Shown here: one piece after another, positions 1 to 8,926 of the stretch
Position numbering within the stretch: position 1 is the stretch's first letter
Layout of the letters: each line of letters starts with the position of its first letter
DNA from: Chloroflexota bacterium
GTDB lineage: Bacteria; Chloroflexota; UBA6077; JACCZL01
Direction of reading: 5' to 3'
Assembly: GCA_030447245.1 (NCBI GenBank)
Contig: JAUJPG010000023.1
Location: forward strand, 1 to 64,000
Length of the DNA stretch: 64,000 bases
Notes under the pieces: generated by a model
What the model was told of the DNA's origin: nothing
What the model saw: the letters and a program-made list of their open reading frames with translations, nothing else
Databases searched by the model: none
Translations under genes and position numbers: made by a program

Positions 1-95
1 CAGTTGGCCTGGGCTTCGGTTGGCGCCTCCCGCGGCGCCACCGCGGCGGCCACCGCGATCACCATGAATGCCACGAGTACCGCTAGACGCTTCAT
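1..95 (-). CDS. N-terminus of an exported protein (partial)
   Basis: The complement starts with ATG at 95 and reads MKRLAVLVAFMVIAVAAAVA, a basic n-region followed by a hydrophobic core, then a proline/alanine-rich stretch that runs off the window edge. A GAGGAG ribosome site lies about 10 bases upstream of the ATG. This is a typical Sec signal peptide. The mature part lies outside the window, so no function can be given. Confidence 0.6.
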   Translation of the reverse strand, partial: MKRLAVLVAFMVIAVAAAVAPREAPTEAQAN

Positions 96-467
96 GTGCT
101 GCTCACTCCTCTTCGCGCCTCTGGCGCGCCGTATCGATCGGACGCTCCGTGCCTGACCCCCGAACCCGGTGCCGAGCAGGCCGCGCTTCGGGTGCGGGGC
201 GACTCGATCGATCCGGGTCGGACGATCGAGCAGCACCCGGTGCCGGACGCGGTCCCATGCAGAGGGTCAGGTGGGCGTCTCTGGTGATCTGAACGAACAA
301 CCGGCGACCCGGATGCGCACGAGCTCTCAAACGTGCAGTCCGCTAGGTCGCGGTGTTGCGGATCCCGCCGCACTCGCAGCTGGCATACAAGTTGCGGCTC
401 TCGCCGTCAGAGGCGGCCTGCGCCGACAGTGGCGACGGGCAGTCTTCGATGTGTCGGGAGGGTCGGG
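96..467. other. Intergenic region between divergent genes
   Basis: No open frame here has a plausible start or coding character; the candidates are short, arginine-rich GC artefacts on both strands. The stretch separates the leftward exported protein from the rightward 60-residue membrane peptide, so it should hold both promoters, but I see no convincing -35/-10 pair. An 11-base word, acccggtgccg, occurs at 164-174 and 235-245; its meaning is unknown. Confidence 0.4.
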
Positions 468-650
468 ATGAACCAGATCAACGTCAATCCTGGCGGAGGT
501 GACGGTGGCGAGAGTCCGATCGCCGCCGGCATCAACCTCATAACCGTGCTGGTCGTTCTCGGCGTCCTCGTCGCCCTGATCGCCGTCATCTTCTGGGGTT
601 TGCCGAACTGGTTTGGCAGCAACACGATCAACGTCAACATCCGCAGCTAA
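468..650 (+). CDS. 60-residue single-pass membrane peptide with INVN motifs at both ends
   Basis: ATG at 468 follows a GGGAGGGTCGGG ribosome site. The protein has a short polar N-terminus with QINVNP and a glycine/aspartate run, one strongly hydrophobic helix at about residues 24-45, then NWFGSN and a C-terminal TINVNIRS. The two INVN elements lie on opposite sides of the helix and are encoded by an identical 12-base word (476-487 and 626-637). I do not recognise a named family. The good ribosome site, helix and clean stop support a real small gene. It stands alone, about 70 bases before osmC. Confidence 0.6.
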   Translation: MNQINVNPGGGDGGESPIAAGINLITVLVVLGVLVALIAVIFWGLPNWFGSNTINVNIRS

Positions 651-720
651 CGCGCTCGGCGGGTACCGCGTTCGCGGCGGGCAGGCCGCTGTGATCACCA
701 CCTGGTAAGCTGTGGGAGTC

Positions 721-1170
721 ATGACGAGCGTCGTGGTCAGGGGCGGCCCAGGTCTGCGACAGGAGATCGCCGTGCGCGGCAAGCGTGTCGTCGCCGACGA
801 GCCCCGTGAGGTCGGGGGTGGCGACGAAGGCCCCACCCCCTACGAGTTGTTGCTCGGCGCGCTCGGGGCGTGCACTGCGATGACGCTGATGCTCTACGCG
901 CGGCGCAAAGGATGGGAGATCGCCGGCGTTGTCGTCGAGCTGGAGCACGACCGCATCCACGCTCGCGACTGCGAATCATGCGAATCTCCGGACGCGACGC
1001 TGGATCGGATCCGCGCACGGATCGCCGTCGATGGTCCGCTGCACGAGGAGCAGCGCAGCCGACTCGAAGAGATTGCACGCCGCTGCCCGGTCCGCATGAG
1101 CCTGTCCAAGGACATCAAGGTCGAGGACGAGTTGCGCCTCGGGGCCTACATGGGTGCGCAGCTCGGATGA
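721..1170 (+). CDS. OsmC family protein (peroxiredoxin-like)
   Basis: OsmC/Ohr proteins reduce organic peroxides with two cysteines and act in the cytoplasm. Here the two family cysteines are visible in LLGALGACTAMTL (about residue 56) and RRCPVRMSL (about residue 122), with the conserved PTPYELLL helix between the strands. Length of about 149 residues is normal. A GTG at 712 would add three residues (MGV); the ATG at 721 is equally possible because no clear ribosome site decides. The stop overlaps the next gene's ATG by four bases (ATGA), so the two are probably translated together. Confidence 0.88.
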   Translation: MTSVVVRGGPGLRQEIAVRGKRVVADEPREVGGGDEGPTPYELLLGALGACTAMTLMLYARRKGWEIAGVVVELEHDRIHARDCESCESPDATLDRIRARIAVDGPLHEEQRSRLEEIARRCPVRMSLSKDIKVEDELRLGAYMGAQLG

Positions 1171-1487
1171 GCGCGCACGCCGGCATCGACGGCGACGGGC
1201 CGCGGGCGTTCTACAACCCGGAAGACGGGTCGCTCGAGCTGCGGACCGGTGGTCCGGTGGTGACCATCGACGGCCTCGCCGGTGCGCTGCTCATCGAGCG
1301 GATGACGCCGGCCGGCGATAGCGCCGCGGCACTGTGGCTCGACCCGCGAGAGGTGGACGTGCTCGCCAGAATGATCCGCTACATCGTCGAGCACGTGAAG
1401 ATCACCGAGCAGTCGCGCCAGACGCTGGAGGGCCTCCTGCCGCGAGTCGAGGAGCTGAAGCGGGGTTCCGGCCCGCCCGAGGCGTGA
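1167..1487 (+). CDS. Hypothetical protein translationally coupled to osmC
   Basis: 106 residues starting at the ATG of an ATGA overlap with osmC. The sequence holds NPEDGSLELRTGGPVVTIDG, then a two-strand stretch and an amphipathic C-terminal helix (PREVDVLARMIRYIVEHVK). No signal peptide or membrane segment is present. I do not recognise the family. The overlap suggests a role linked to the OsmC protein, but that is only inferred from position. Confidence 0.65.
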   Translation: MSAHAGIDGDGPRAFYNPEDGSLELRTGGPVVTIDGLAGALLIERMTPAGDSAAALWLDPREVDVLARMIRYIVEHVKITEQSRQTLEGLLPRVEELKRGSGPPEA

Positions 1488-1511
1488 GCCGTTGCCCCAG
1501 GATGACTGTGC

Positions 1512-2000
1512 GTGACCGACCCTGACGGCCAAGCGGCCACAGCGCCGGACGCGCCAGGACATGAGTGGCGACCCACCGACAGCGTCGTCGACGTCGCCTT
1601 CCGCTACGTCCACCGGCTCCAGGTACGCTTCGGCGATCTCGATGCGCTCGGGCACGTCAACCACGCCAAGTACCTGACCTACGTCGAGCAAGCGCGAACG
1701 ATGTGGGCCCGGGACGTCCTTGGCGTTGACGTACCCGAGGCCCTGCGTTTCGTGATCGCAACCCTCCACTGCGACTTCCTGGCACCGCTCGGCTTCGCCG
1801 ACTTCGTCGACGTCGGATGGCGGCTTACACGGGTCGGACGGTCCAGCGCCACCTGCAAGTTCGAGCTCGCGGCCGAAGGCCGGACCGTCGGTCGTGGCGA
1901 CACCGTGATCGTCTGGGCAGACCCGAGAGCCGGCCGCGCCGTCCCCCTGCCCGACGACCTGCGCCGCCGCGCCGCCGAGTTCGACGGCCTGCAACAATAG
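1512..2000 (+). CDS. Acyl-CoA thioesterase, 4HBT hotdog family
   Basis: Hydrolyses acyl-CoA thioesters in the cytoplasm; the exact acyl group cannot be told. The signature of the 4-hydroxybenzoyl-CoA thioesterase/YbgC group is clear at about residues 36-54: RFGDLDALGHVNHAKYLTY, with the catalytic-loop Asp and the HVNHAKY segment, followed by a long helix. Length of 162 residues includes a slightly longer N-terminus than usual. The start is GTG at 1512, just after the preceding gene, so it probably belongs to the osmC operon. Confidence 0.85.
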   Translation: MTDPDGQAATAPDAPGHEWRPTDSVVDVAFRYVHRLQVRFGDLDALGHVNHAKYLTYVEQARTMWARDVLGVDVPEALRFVIATLHCDFLAPLGFADFVDVGWRLTRVGRSSATCKFELAAEGRTVGRGDTVIVWADPRAGRAVPLPDDLRRRAAEFDGLQQ

Positions 2001-2030
2001 ATTGGAGACAGGGGGCGGAGGCGGGCGCTC

Positions 2031-3611
2031 TCACTCACTGACCAGCCGCACGCCGATCGGCCCAGACCTGAAGAACATCGGGTCCATCCGGCGCAGCGGC
2101 TGGGCCAGGCGTGGGCGGAACTGCATCAGTGCTAGCACCTGATCCTCCAGGTCGATGCCCTCCGCCAGCTCGGTCAGGATGAGGCCTTCAGTCGTCAGCT
2201 CGAAGACCGCGCGCTCGGTGACGAATGTGACCCGTTGGCCCCGGCCGAGCCCGCGTCGCGCCGAGTACGTCCGGTGGTGCAAGTCGCGAACGAACTTGAC
2301 GTGCTTGCCTTCCCGTGCGATCCGCAGCCGGCCGTCAGCCACCTCCGCCTGCAGCCCGCCCGTGGTGAACAGTCCGCAGTAAACGATCCGGCCGACACGG
2401 TGGGTGATGTCGACGAATCCGCCGCAACCCGGGATCAGTCCCGGCAGCTTGCTGACGTTCACGTTCCCCTCGGCATCCGCCTCGGCGAACGCGAGGCAGG
2501 CGGCATCCATGCCGCCTCCACCGATGTAGTCGAAGTGAGCCGCGCCGTCGACAATCGCCTCGGGATTGGCCGAGGAGCCGAACTGGAACCCACCCAGCGG
2601 CACGCCGCCGACGGCGCCGTGCTCGACGGTGAACCGTACTGCCTCCTCTAGGCCTTCCTCCAGCACGACCTGCGGAACGATGGCCGGTGCGCCGAAGCCG
2701 ATGATGACCGTCTGGTCACGCCGTAGCTCGGCCAGTGCCCGGCGCGCCACGACCGTGTTGGGGTCGAGCGGCGGGGGGCGCCGGAGTACCGCCAGTGGCG
2801 CACGAGTCGTCCCCGAGATCGTCGGGTCGAAGATGATGCCAGTGGCCTGCACCTGCTCCGGATCGACCACGACGAGATCCACGAGCTCGCCCGGCACGCG
2901 CACCCGCTGTGGATCCAGGCTGCCCCGCTCGGCGACCCTCGCCACCTGGGCGATCACCACGCCGCCGGAGTTGTGCGCCGCCATCGCCTGGGCAAGCACG
3001 CCCGAGAACGTTCCCTCGTGCTCGAGCGTCAGGTTGCCGTCGATGTCGGCGGTCGTACCACGGATGATCGCCACGTCGATCGGGAATGGTCGGTACCAGA
3101 GATACTCGGTCCCGCCGAGCTCGACCAATTCGACCAGGTCCTCGGTCGTCCGCTCGTTCAGCTTGCCGCCGCCATGACGCGGGTCGACGAAGGTGTCCAG
3201 CCCGATCGGCGTGATCACGCCGGCCCTGCCGCCGGCGATCTCGCGATGCAAGTGCATCAGCGCGCCGATCGGCCAGTTGTAGGCCTCAACGCGGTTCTCG
3301 AGGACCATCTCGGTCGCCCGCGCGCGCCGCCCCGTCTGAGGATTGCTGCCGATCACCCAGGACCCGCCAATCATTCGACGGGTCATCCCGTCTCGGGCCA
3401 GGTGGTCCATGCCTGGCAGGTCCCAGACGTCGCCGACGGCGACCGGGAACACCAGCGTGAGGTCGCGTGGTTCGCCGGTCTGCTCGAAGCGACGCCCGAT
3501 GGCGGCGAGCACCGATGCCGGACAGAGCGCCCCAACGACCCCACAGACGGTCAGCGTCTGGCCGTTGCCGACCGCCAGCGCCGCCTCGTCGCCCGAAACG
3601 ACTCTGGTCAT
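2031..3611 (-). CDS. Acyl-CoA:carboxylate CoA-transferase (family I, Pct-like)
   Basis: Moves CoA between short-chain acyl-CoA and free acids, letting the cell activate organic acids without ATP. A fused alpha-beta form of about 526 residues is expected for propionate/acetate CoA-transferases. The catalytic glutamate is visible in FTVEHGAVGGVPLGG, preceded by the GFGAPAIVP segment and followed by the GNVNVS and GGFVDIT motifs of the family. I chose ATG at 3611 (MTRVVSGDEAALAV) because the ORF extension to 3671 is arginine-rich and unlike the family. A paralogue lies at 11293-12930 on the other side of the liv operon. Confidence 0.88.
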   Translation of the reverse strand: MTRVVSGDEAALAVGNGQTLTVCGVVGALCPASVLAAIGRRFEQTGEPRDLTLVFPVAVGDVWDLPGMDHLARDGMTRRMIGGSWVIGSNPQTGRRARATEMVLENRVEAYNWPIGALMHLHREIAGGRAGVITPIGLDTFVDPRHGGGKLNERTTEDLVELVELGGTEYLWYRPFPIDVAIIRGTTADIDGNLTLEHEGTFSGVLAQAMAAHNSGGVVIAQVARVAERGSLDPQRVRVPGELVDLVVVDPEQVQATGIIFDPTISGTTRAPLAVLRRPPPLDPNTVVARRALAELRRDQTVIIGFGAPAIVPQVVLEEGLEEAVRFTVEHGAVGGVPLGGFQFGSSANPEAIVDGAAHFDYIGGGGMDAACLAFAEADAEGNVNVSKLPGLIPGCGGFVDITHRVGRIVYCGLFTTGGLQAEVADGRLRIAREGKHVKFVRDLHHRTYSARRGLGRGQRVTFVTERAVFELTTEGLILTELAEGIDLEDQVLALMQFRPRLAQPLRRMDPMFFRSGPIGVRLVSE

Positions 3612-4136
3612 GCGACGATGCGCAGGACGACGCCTGCTTGCCTGCCCGCTTTCACACAGCTGGCGGCCCACGAAGCTCGCCTCACCGGCGTAAGCCGGTC
3701 ACAGCCTGGATCGGCGAGCGCGCGGGCCAGCGACCACCCGACCTCGTCGCCCGCGCCCCGGGGGGCGGCTGCCTGATTCTGGAGGCCCGCCGAAGCGGCA
3801 ATGTTTCGCCCCCTCGCACGTCTCGTGGCTCGGACAGGGTATCGAGCGCATGGTAGCCTGTCAATCACCGTCGGACCGCCGGTGTCCCGGCCGCTCCAAG
3901 TCGGGCAACGCGACGTCCGGACCCTGGCGGCTGCGGCTGCCATTGATCGCTTGCCGTGGGGAGGCCGTTCGTCGAGTGGTCAGGCTGGGCTGGAGCTACC
4001 CGGGTGGCTGGCGTACCTTGACGAGAACCTGCCTGACCGACAGCACGTTCCCTGTGCCCCGCGCCCGCGGTGGGCCTTGAGCCGAACACGCGGTGCACCT
4101 TCCGCATGACGAACCCCCCGCCTTCATCGCCACGAT
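3612..4136. other. 525-base intergenic region, no gene recognised
   Basis: The only frames are short, arginine- and proline-rich and overlap one another on both strands; none has a ribosome site or recognisable motif. The region lies upstream of the leftward CoA-transferase and downstream of nothing obvious. A small stem-loop at 3684-3699 is the only structured element I noticed. Confidence 0.4.
3684..3699. other. Stem-loop with GTAA loop
   Basis: accggc-gtaa-gccggt forms a perfect six-base-pair stem. Read on the plus strand the loop is of the stable GNRA type (GUAA). It lies about 70 bases upstream of the leftward CoA-transferase start. No T-run follows, so it is not a classical terminator; its role is unknown. 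Confidence 0.35.
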
Positions 4137-4937
4137 TCAGGCGAAGCCGTTCAGACGCGGCGCCAGCGCCGCGGCGCCCATGAGCGTCGTGCCACCGTCA
4201 ACGCTGAACGAGGCGCCGGTCACGTAGCGCGCCGCGTCCGATACCAGGTAGAGCATCGCACCGACAAGGTCGTCCGGCTCCGCGATGAAACCGAGCGGGA
4301 TGCCACTCAGGCGCTGCTCGCGGAAGCTCGTGTCGGCCAGCGCGTCGCGGTTGATGTCGGTTTCGGTGAGGCCCGGTGCCAGCGCGTTGACGCGGATGCC
4401 GTACGGGGCCAACTCGTACGCCATTTGCTTGGTCAGGGCCAGCGCCCCGGCCTTCGAAACCACGTAGTGGGCCAGATTGGGGGAGACGACCGTCTGGTTC
4501 ACTGAGGTGACGTTGACAATCGCGCCGCCGCTGCCGGCCGCCGCCATCCTCCGCGCGACGGCCTGGCCAACCAGGAAATAGCCGTCCAGGTTTGTCGCCA
4601 GCACCCGCCGCCACTCCTCCTCCGGCAGCTCGAGAAACGGGATCCGACGGAGCGTCCCGGCGTTGTTGACCAGGATGTCGATCCCGCCCAATTCGGCCGC
4701 CAGCTCGGCGACCATCTCCCGCACCCGTTCGCCGTTGCTGGTGTCCGCTTGAACGGCCAGGACCTGCCCGCCGCTCCCTCGGGCCGCCTCCACGGTCGAC
4801 TCAGCCGCCCTGGCATCCTGCCGATAGACGATCGCGACGTGCGCTCCGGATCGGGCCAGCCCGAGGGCGAGCGCCCTCCCGATGCCCCGCCCGCCGCCGG
4901 TCACGATCGCTCGTTGCCCCTTGAGGTCCACCTGCAT
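4137..4937 (-). CDS. SDR family NAD(P)-dependent oxidoreductase
   Basis: 266-residue classical short-chain dehydrogenase. The cofactor loop TGGGRGIG is at about residues 13-20, NNAG at about 90, a catalytic Ser in the NVTSVNQTVV segment and the YxxxK pair in YVVSK near 158. ATG at 4937 is chosen because it begins MQVDLKGQRAIVTGGG and has GAGGAG upstream; the longer ORF is artefactual. It lies downstream of a GH88 hydrolase on the same strand, so a KduD-like step acting on a keto-deoxyuronate product is conceivable, but the sequence alone fits many SDR activities. Confidence 0.85.
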   Translation of the reverse strand: MQVDLKGQRAIVTGGGRGIGRALALGLARSGAHVAIVYRQDARAAESTVEAARGSGGQVLAVQADTSNGERVREMVAELAAELGGIDILVNNAGTLRRIPFLELPEEEWRRVLATNLDGYFLVGQAVARRMAAAGSGGAIVNVTSVNQTVVSPNLAHYVVSKAGALALTKQMAYELAPYGIRVNALAPGLTETDINRDALADTSFREQRLSGIPLGFIAEPDDLVGAMLYLVSDAARYVTGASFSVDGGTTLMGAAALAPRLNGFA

Positions 4938-5252
4938 GATGCTGCTCCTCGCCGTCTGCCAAGTCCGCGCGCCCTTGCACGGCGTCGTCCGCGCCAGCCC
5001 CACGCTCACCGCTGGGGCTCTGCGCCCGATTCTGCCCGATCGCCCGTCCAGCCTGCCCCCCGTCCTCGAAGAGCCAGGAGCTCCGGAAACGCAACGGTCA
5101 GGATCGACGCTTCCGAAGTGCGGACCCCGAGCCCCGAAAATAGGATCGTGATCGCCCGGCAACGATCCGGATGTTTGCCGGCCAGGCGCGGGATGGCACA
5201 CCGGAACACGTACTCTGTCGGGCCGGTGGACAGCGGCGGGCGCCACCGAGGG
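4938..5252. other. 315-base spacer between GH88 and SDR genes
   Basis: The SDR reading frame stays open upstream through this spacer, but the translation is arginine- and serine-rich with no family similarity, so I read it as non-coding leader. It could hold a promoter of its own for the SDR gene. I found no palindrome or repeat worth naming. Confidence 0.35.
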
Positions 5253-6392
5253 TCACGTGATCGCCAACGCCTTCGCCAGCGCCTCCATGAAGTAATACTC
5301 CCCGAACATGAGTGACTCGTCGACGGCAAAGCCGGCCGCCTTGTGCCAGGTGCCGTGGAGCAGGTTGCCCTGTTGATCGGGCCGGCCGCGACTGCTCGCG
5401 TGCTTCCAGAGGCCGAGCAGGAGGTCGATTGCCGCCTCGTGGAGGATCGCGGCTCGCGCGGGGTCCTCGCGATTGGCTGCGAGCTGCAGAATTCCGGCCG
5501 CGGCGATGGCGCCGGCCGACGAGTCGCGCGGGGCCGCGGGATCCGGATCGTCGAAGTCCCAGGGCGGCACGCGATCGGCGGGGAGGCGACTTAGGAACTG
5601 ATCGGCCAGCTGGTCGGCAACGCGAAGGAAGTCGGGGCGGCCCGCCTGGAGGGCACTCCGCGCGAAGCCGTAGATGCCCCACGCCTGGCCGCGCGGCCAG
5701 CTCGACTCGTCCGAGTAGCCCTGGTGGGTCGAGCCGCGGATTGGCCGACCGGTCTCGGGGTCGAACTCGTAGACGTGGTAGGTCGAGCCGTTCGGGCGGA
5801 CCAGCGTTCGCGCCGACGTCTCGGCGTGGGCTGTCGCGAGCTCTGCCAGCCGCCGGTCGCCGCCTGTCTCGGCCGCCCAGAAGAGCAGCGCCAGGTTCAT
5901 CATCGCGTCGATCGTCGTCTCACCAGCCCGCTCGTCGCTGCCGAGTGGGCCCCAGGCGCGGATGTAGCGGCCGTTCGGGTTGTAGCGGCGGCTGAGCGTG
6001 CGCGCGGCCTCGATCGCCCCGTCGCGCAGCCATCCGACGCCCGTGATCTCGTACCCTTGGACGAAGCTCGGGTAGAAAACAAAGCCGAGGTCGTGGGTCG
6101 AGTCGTCGTCTTTGCGGTGGAGGAAACGTCGGCAGCGCGCCAGCGCCTCCTCCACGTACTCCTGACGACCCGTCGCTCGATGGGCCAACCAGAGCATGCC
6201 CGGCGTGAAGCCGACCGTCCAGCTCCCGTGGGCCGGCATGAAGCCCAGCTCGTCCGGTGACGTCGTCTGCCACACCCCGTCACGCGTCGCGTACGGGAAG
6301 TCGGCCAGCGTGCGGATCGTCTCCAGCCTTGCGATGCACGAGTCGAACGCGTCGCGGAGCGCGGGTCCGCGGCCAGGCTGGATTGCTGCCAT
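5253..6392 (-). CDS. Glycoside hydrolase family 88, unsaturated glucuronyl hydrolase-like
   Basis: GH88/GH105 enzymes remove the 4,5-unsaturated uronate from oligosaccharides made by polysaccharide lyases. About 379 residues, usual for the family. Family motifs appear in order: DLGFVFYPSFVQGYEITG, TIDAMMNLALLFWAAE carrying a conserved Asp, and GYSDESSWPRGQAWGIYGF. No signal peptide follows the chosen ATG at 6392, so it is probably cytoplasmic, acting on imported saccharides. It starts 22 bases after the end of livF on the same strand and is likely the last gene of that transport operon, which is unusual company for a Liv-type transporter. Confidence 0.88.
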   Translation of the reverse strand: MAAIQPGRGPALRDAFDSCIARLETIRTLADFPYATRDGVWQTTSPDELGFMPAHGSWTVGFTPGMLWLAHRATGRQEYVEEALARCRRFLHRKDDDSTHDLGFVFYPSFVQGYEITGVGWLRDGAIEAARTLSRRYNPNGRYIRAWGPLGSDERAGETTIDAMMNLALLFWAAETGGDRRLAELATAHAETSARTLVRPNGSTYHVYEFDPETGRPIRGSTHQGYSDESSWPRGQAWGIYGFARSALQAGRPDFLRVADQLADQFLSRLPADRVPPWDFDDPDPAAPRDSSAGAIAAAGILQLAANREDPARAAILHEAAIDLLLGLWKHASSRGRPDQQGNLLHGTWHKAAGFAVDESLMFGEYYFMEALAKALAIT

Positions 6393-6414
6393 GGTGTGCT
6401 CCGAGGCTGGGCTT

Positions 6415-7122
6415 CTACATCCCCAGGTACGATGCCTTGACTCGCGGATCCTCGAGCAGGTCGGCGGCCGGCCCTTCAAGCACCACCCGGCCGCTTTCGA
6501 GGACGTAACCGCGGTCAGCGAACTCCAGCGCCAGGTGCAGGTTCTGCTCGACCAGCAGGATCGTCACGCCCGTGCGATGGATTTCGGCGATCCCCTTGTA
6601 GGTGGCCTCGACCATGATTGGGGCCAGTCCAAGCGATGGCTCGTCCAGGATCAGCAGCTTCGGGAGCAGCATGAGCCCGCGCCCGATCGCCAGCATCTGC
6701 TGCTCGCCGCCGGAGAGCGTGCCGGCCTGCTGCCCAGTCCGCTCGCGGAGGATCGGGAACAGCTCGAGGACCCGCTCCATCGTCGCCGGCCGCTCGCGCT
6801 TGGCTCGCGGGAGGTAGCCGCCGAGATTCAAGTTCTCACGGACGGTCAGTTCAGGGAACACCCGCCGGCCTTCCGGAACGTGGGCGATGCCAAGCGCGGC
6901 GATGCGGTACGGGGCGCGGCCGTTCAGCTCCTGGCCCTCGAAGCGGATTCGGCCGCTTTCGGGACGAAGCAGCCCGGAGATGCACTTGAGCGTCGTCGAC
7001 TTGCCGGCGCCGTTGGCGCCGACGATTGAGACAGCCTCGCCTGGGCTGAGCGCGAGGGAGACGCCCTGCACGGCGCGGACCGCCCCGTAGCTGGCGTGGA
7101 GGTCCTCAACTTCGAGCAGCAT
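6415..7122 (-). CDS. livF: Liv-type ABC transporter ATP-binding protein (LivF-like)
   Basis: 235-residue ATPase of a branched-chain amino acid-type (HAAT) importer. Walker A GANGAGKST lies near residue 37, the signature LSGGEQQMLAIGRGLM near 136, and Walker B LLILDEPSLGLAP follows. The C-terminus SYLGM is typical of LivF. It is the second ATPase of the operon and pairs with LivG. The operon order LivK-H-M-G-F is complete. The actual cargo may be an amino acid, amide, urea or another carboxylate; the family is broad. Confidence 0.92.
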   Translation of the reverse strand: MLLEVEDLHASYGAVRAVQGVSLALSPGEAVSIVGANGAGKSTTLKCISGLLRPESGRIRFEGQELNGRAPYRIAALGIAHVPEGRRVFPELTVRENLNLGGYLPRAKRERPATMERVLELFPILRERTGQQAGTLSGGEQQMLAIGRGLMLLPKLLILDEPSLGLAPIMVEATYKGIAEIHRTGVTILLVEQNLHLALEFADRGYVLESGRVVLEGPAADLLEDPRVKASYLGM

Positions 7123-7161
7123 GGCCAGTCCCTGGCGGCCCGGCCGCGGACGGCCGCCTAC

Positions 7162-7893
7162 TCACGACGCGTGCCGATAGCTCGACCCGAGATACGCCCG
7201 AACGACCTCGGGGTCGTCGACCACTTCGCGGGGAAGGCCCTCGGCGATCTTCTGGCCGTGATCCAGCACGACAATCCGGTCGGCGATCGCCATGATTGCT
7301 CGCATCACATGTTCCACGATCACCACGGTCAGTCCCTCCTCGCGCAGGCGACGCACTAGCGCGACGGCCACGTCCGCCTCGGCCTGGTTCAGGCCGGCCA
7401 TCGTCTCGTCGAGCAACACCAATCGCGGGTCGGTCGACAACGCCCGCGCCACTTCGAGCCGCCGCTGGTCGATCGTGGTCAAGTCCCGCGCCAGCACGTC
7501 GATCTTGCCCTCGAGCCCGACCAACCCGAGCACCTCACGGGCCCGGCTCGCGGCTGCCGCTCGGCGCGGGCGGCGGCTGAAGGCGCCGGTCATGACGTTC
7601 TCGAGGACGGTCATGTCGCCAAAGGGCCGCGCCACCTGAAACGTGCGACAGACACCCTTCAAGCAGACCGCCGACGGACGCAGCCCGACCAGGTCGCTGT
7701 CGCCGAAGAGGACCCGGCCACTGTCGGCGCGGTGGAAGCCGGTGATCAAGTGGAAAGTCGTGGTCTTGCCGGCTCCGTTCGGGCCGATCAAGGCCAGGAT
7801 CTCTCCCTCTTGCACCTCGAAGCTCACGTCCTGGACAGCCCGCAGGCCGCCGAACCGCTTGCTGAGCCGTTCCACTCTAAGCAGCGCTGGCAC
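7162..7893 (-). CDS. livG: Liv-type ABC transporter ATP-binding protein (LivG-like)
   Basis: 243-residue ATPase. Walker [10 protein letters not shown], then the LivG-specific segment [12 protein letters not shown], and Walker [16 protein letters not shown] are all present. The usual LSGG signature is replaced by [16 protein letters not shown], a mild deviation also seen in LivG proteins (LPYGxQRRLE). GTG start at 7893 overlaps the end of livM by 17 bases, showing tight coupling. Confidence 0.92.
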   Translation of the reverse strand: MPALLRVERLSKRFGGLRAVQDVSFEVQEGEILALIGPNGAGKTTTFHLITGFHRADSGRVLFGDSDLVGLRPSAVCLKGVCRTFQVARPFGDMTVLENVMTGAFSRRPRRAAAASRAREVLGLVGLEGKIDVLARDLTTIDQRRLEVARALSTDPRLVLLDETMAGLNQAEADVAVALVRRLREEGLTVVIVEHVMRAIMAIADRIVVLDHGQKIAEGLPREVVDDPEVVRAYLGSSYRHAS

Positions 7894-8926
7894 GAGACAC
7901 CTCGCTTGCCGGGGCGACCCGCCGGCGGCGGTCGATCGCTGCGCCCGGTAGGATGCTCAGCGCTCGCCAGTACACCGGACTGAGCACCCCCACCACCCCG
8001 CTCGGCCTCGCCAGGATGACCACCAGCAAGATGACGGAGTAGACGATCAACTGGGCGCCGGCGTACGTGCTGCCCAACTGAGCCTGTGCGACGGCCGCGA
8101 TCGGTTGCAGCAGCAGCGCACCAATCACCGGCCCCCAGAGAGTCCCGACGCCGCCGACGATCGCCACGAGTACCGCCTCGGTCGAGATGGCCAGGCCAAA
8201 GACCGTGTCAGGCTGAATGAAATAGGTGTACTGGACGTACAGTGTGCCGGCCAGCGCCGACACAAAGGCGCTGACAAAGTTGGCCTGCTGCTTGACCCAG
8301 GGCGATCTGACCCCGACTGCCTCGGCCGCGTCCTCGTCCTGGCCCACGGCGACCAGATAGAAGCCCAGCTTGTTCCGCTCGATCCAGGCGGTTGCCGCGA
8401 CGGCCACCAGGACCAAGGTCACGGCGGTGTAGTAGAGGCCGAGCTTGTCGGCGAACAGGAAGTTCAGCGGTGCGTTCGGCGTCAGCGGGATCGTCGTCCC
8501 GAGCGCTCCGAACGTGAACTCTCGGAACTTCAGGGCCAGCAGTCGCAACGTCTCGGCCGTCGCGATTGACGCGATCGCGAAGTACGGACCGCGCAGCCGG
8601 AATGAGGCTAGCCCAATCGGGATGCTCAGCAGCATCGCCATGACCGCGCCGACCCACATCCCGTAGATTGTCGCCACGCCGCCGTAGACCAGCAACAGCG
8701 TCGAGGTGTACGCGCCCATGCCGAAGTAGGCCGCGTGACCGAGCGAAAGCTGCCCGGCGTAGCCCCCGAGAATGTTCCAGCCGACACCCAGCAGCGCGAA
8801 GATCGCAGCCTCGATCAGCACGCTGCGAAAAAACGCGTTCGGCACCGCCACCGGCGCGACGAGCGCCAGGACTAGCAGGAGCATCGGCACGTAGACGCTC
8901 GGCGCGCGCAGGTCGAGCCGCGTCAC
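7877..8926 (-). CDS. livM: Liv-type ABC transporter permease (LivM-like)
   Basis: 349-residue integral membrane protein with about eight to ten hydrophobic helices. The LivM hallmark [20 protein letters not shown] lies near residue 49, and the conserved [16 protein letters not shown] near 258. The C-terminus has a basic cytoplasmic tail. GTG start at 8926; four-base overlap with livH. It forms the channel with LivH. Confidence 0.93.
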   Translation of the reverse strand: MTRLDLRAPSVYVPMLLLVLALVAPVAVPNAFFRSVLIEAAIFALLGVGWNILGGYAGQLSLGHAAYFGMGAYTSTLLLVYGGVATIYGMWVGAVMAMLLSIPIGLASFRLRGPYFAIASIATAETLRLLALKFREFTFGALGTTIPLTPNAPLNFLFADKLGLYYTAVTLVLVAVAATAWIERNKLGFYLVAVGQDEDAAEAVGVRSPWVKQQANFVSAFVSALAGTLYVQYTYFIQPDTVFGLAISTEAVLVAIVGGVGTLWGPVIGALLLQPIAAVAQAQLGSTYAGAQLIVYSVILLVVILARPSGVVGVLSPVYWRALSILPGAAIDRRRRVAPASEVSRASAA

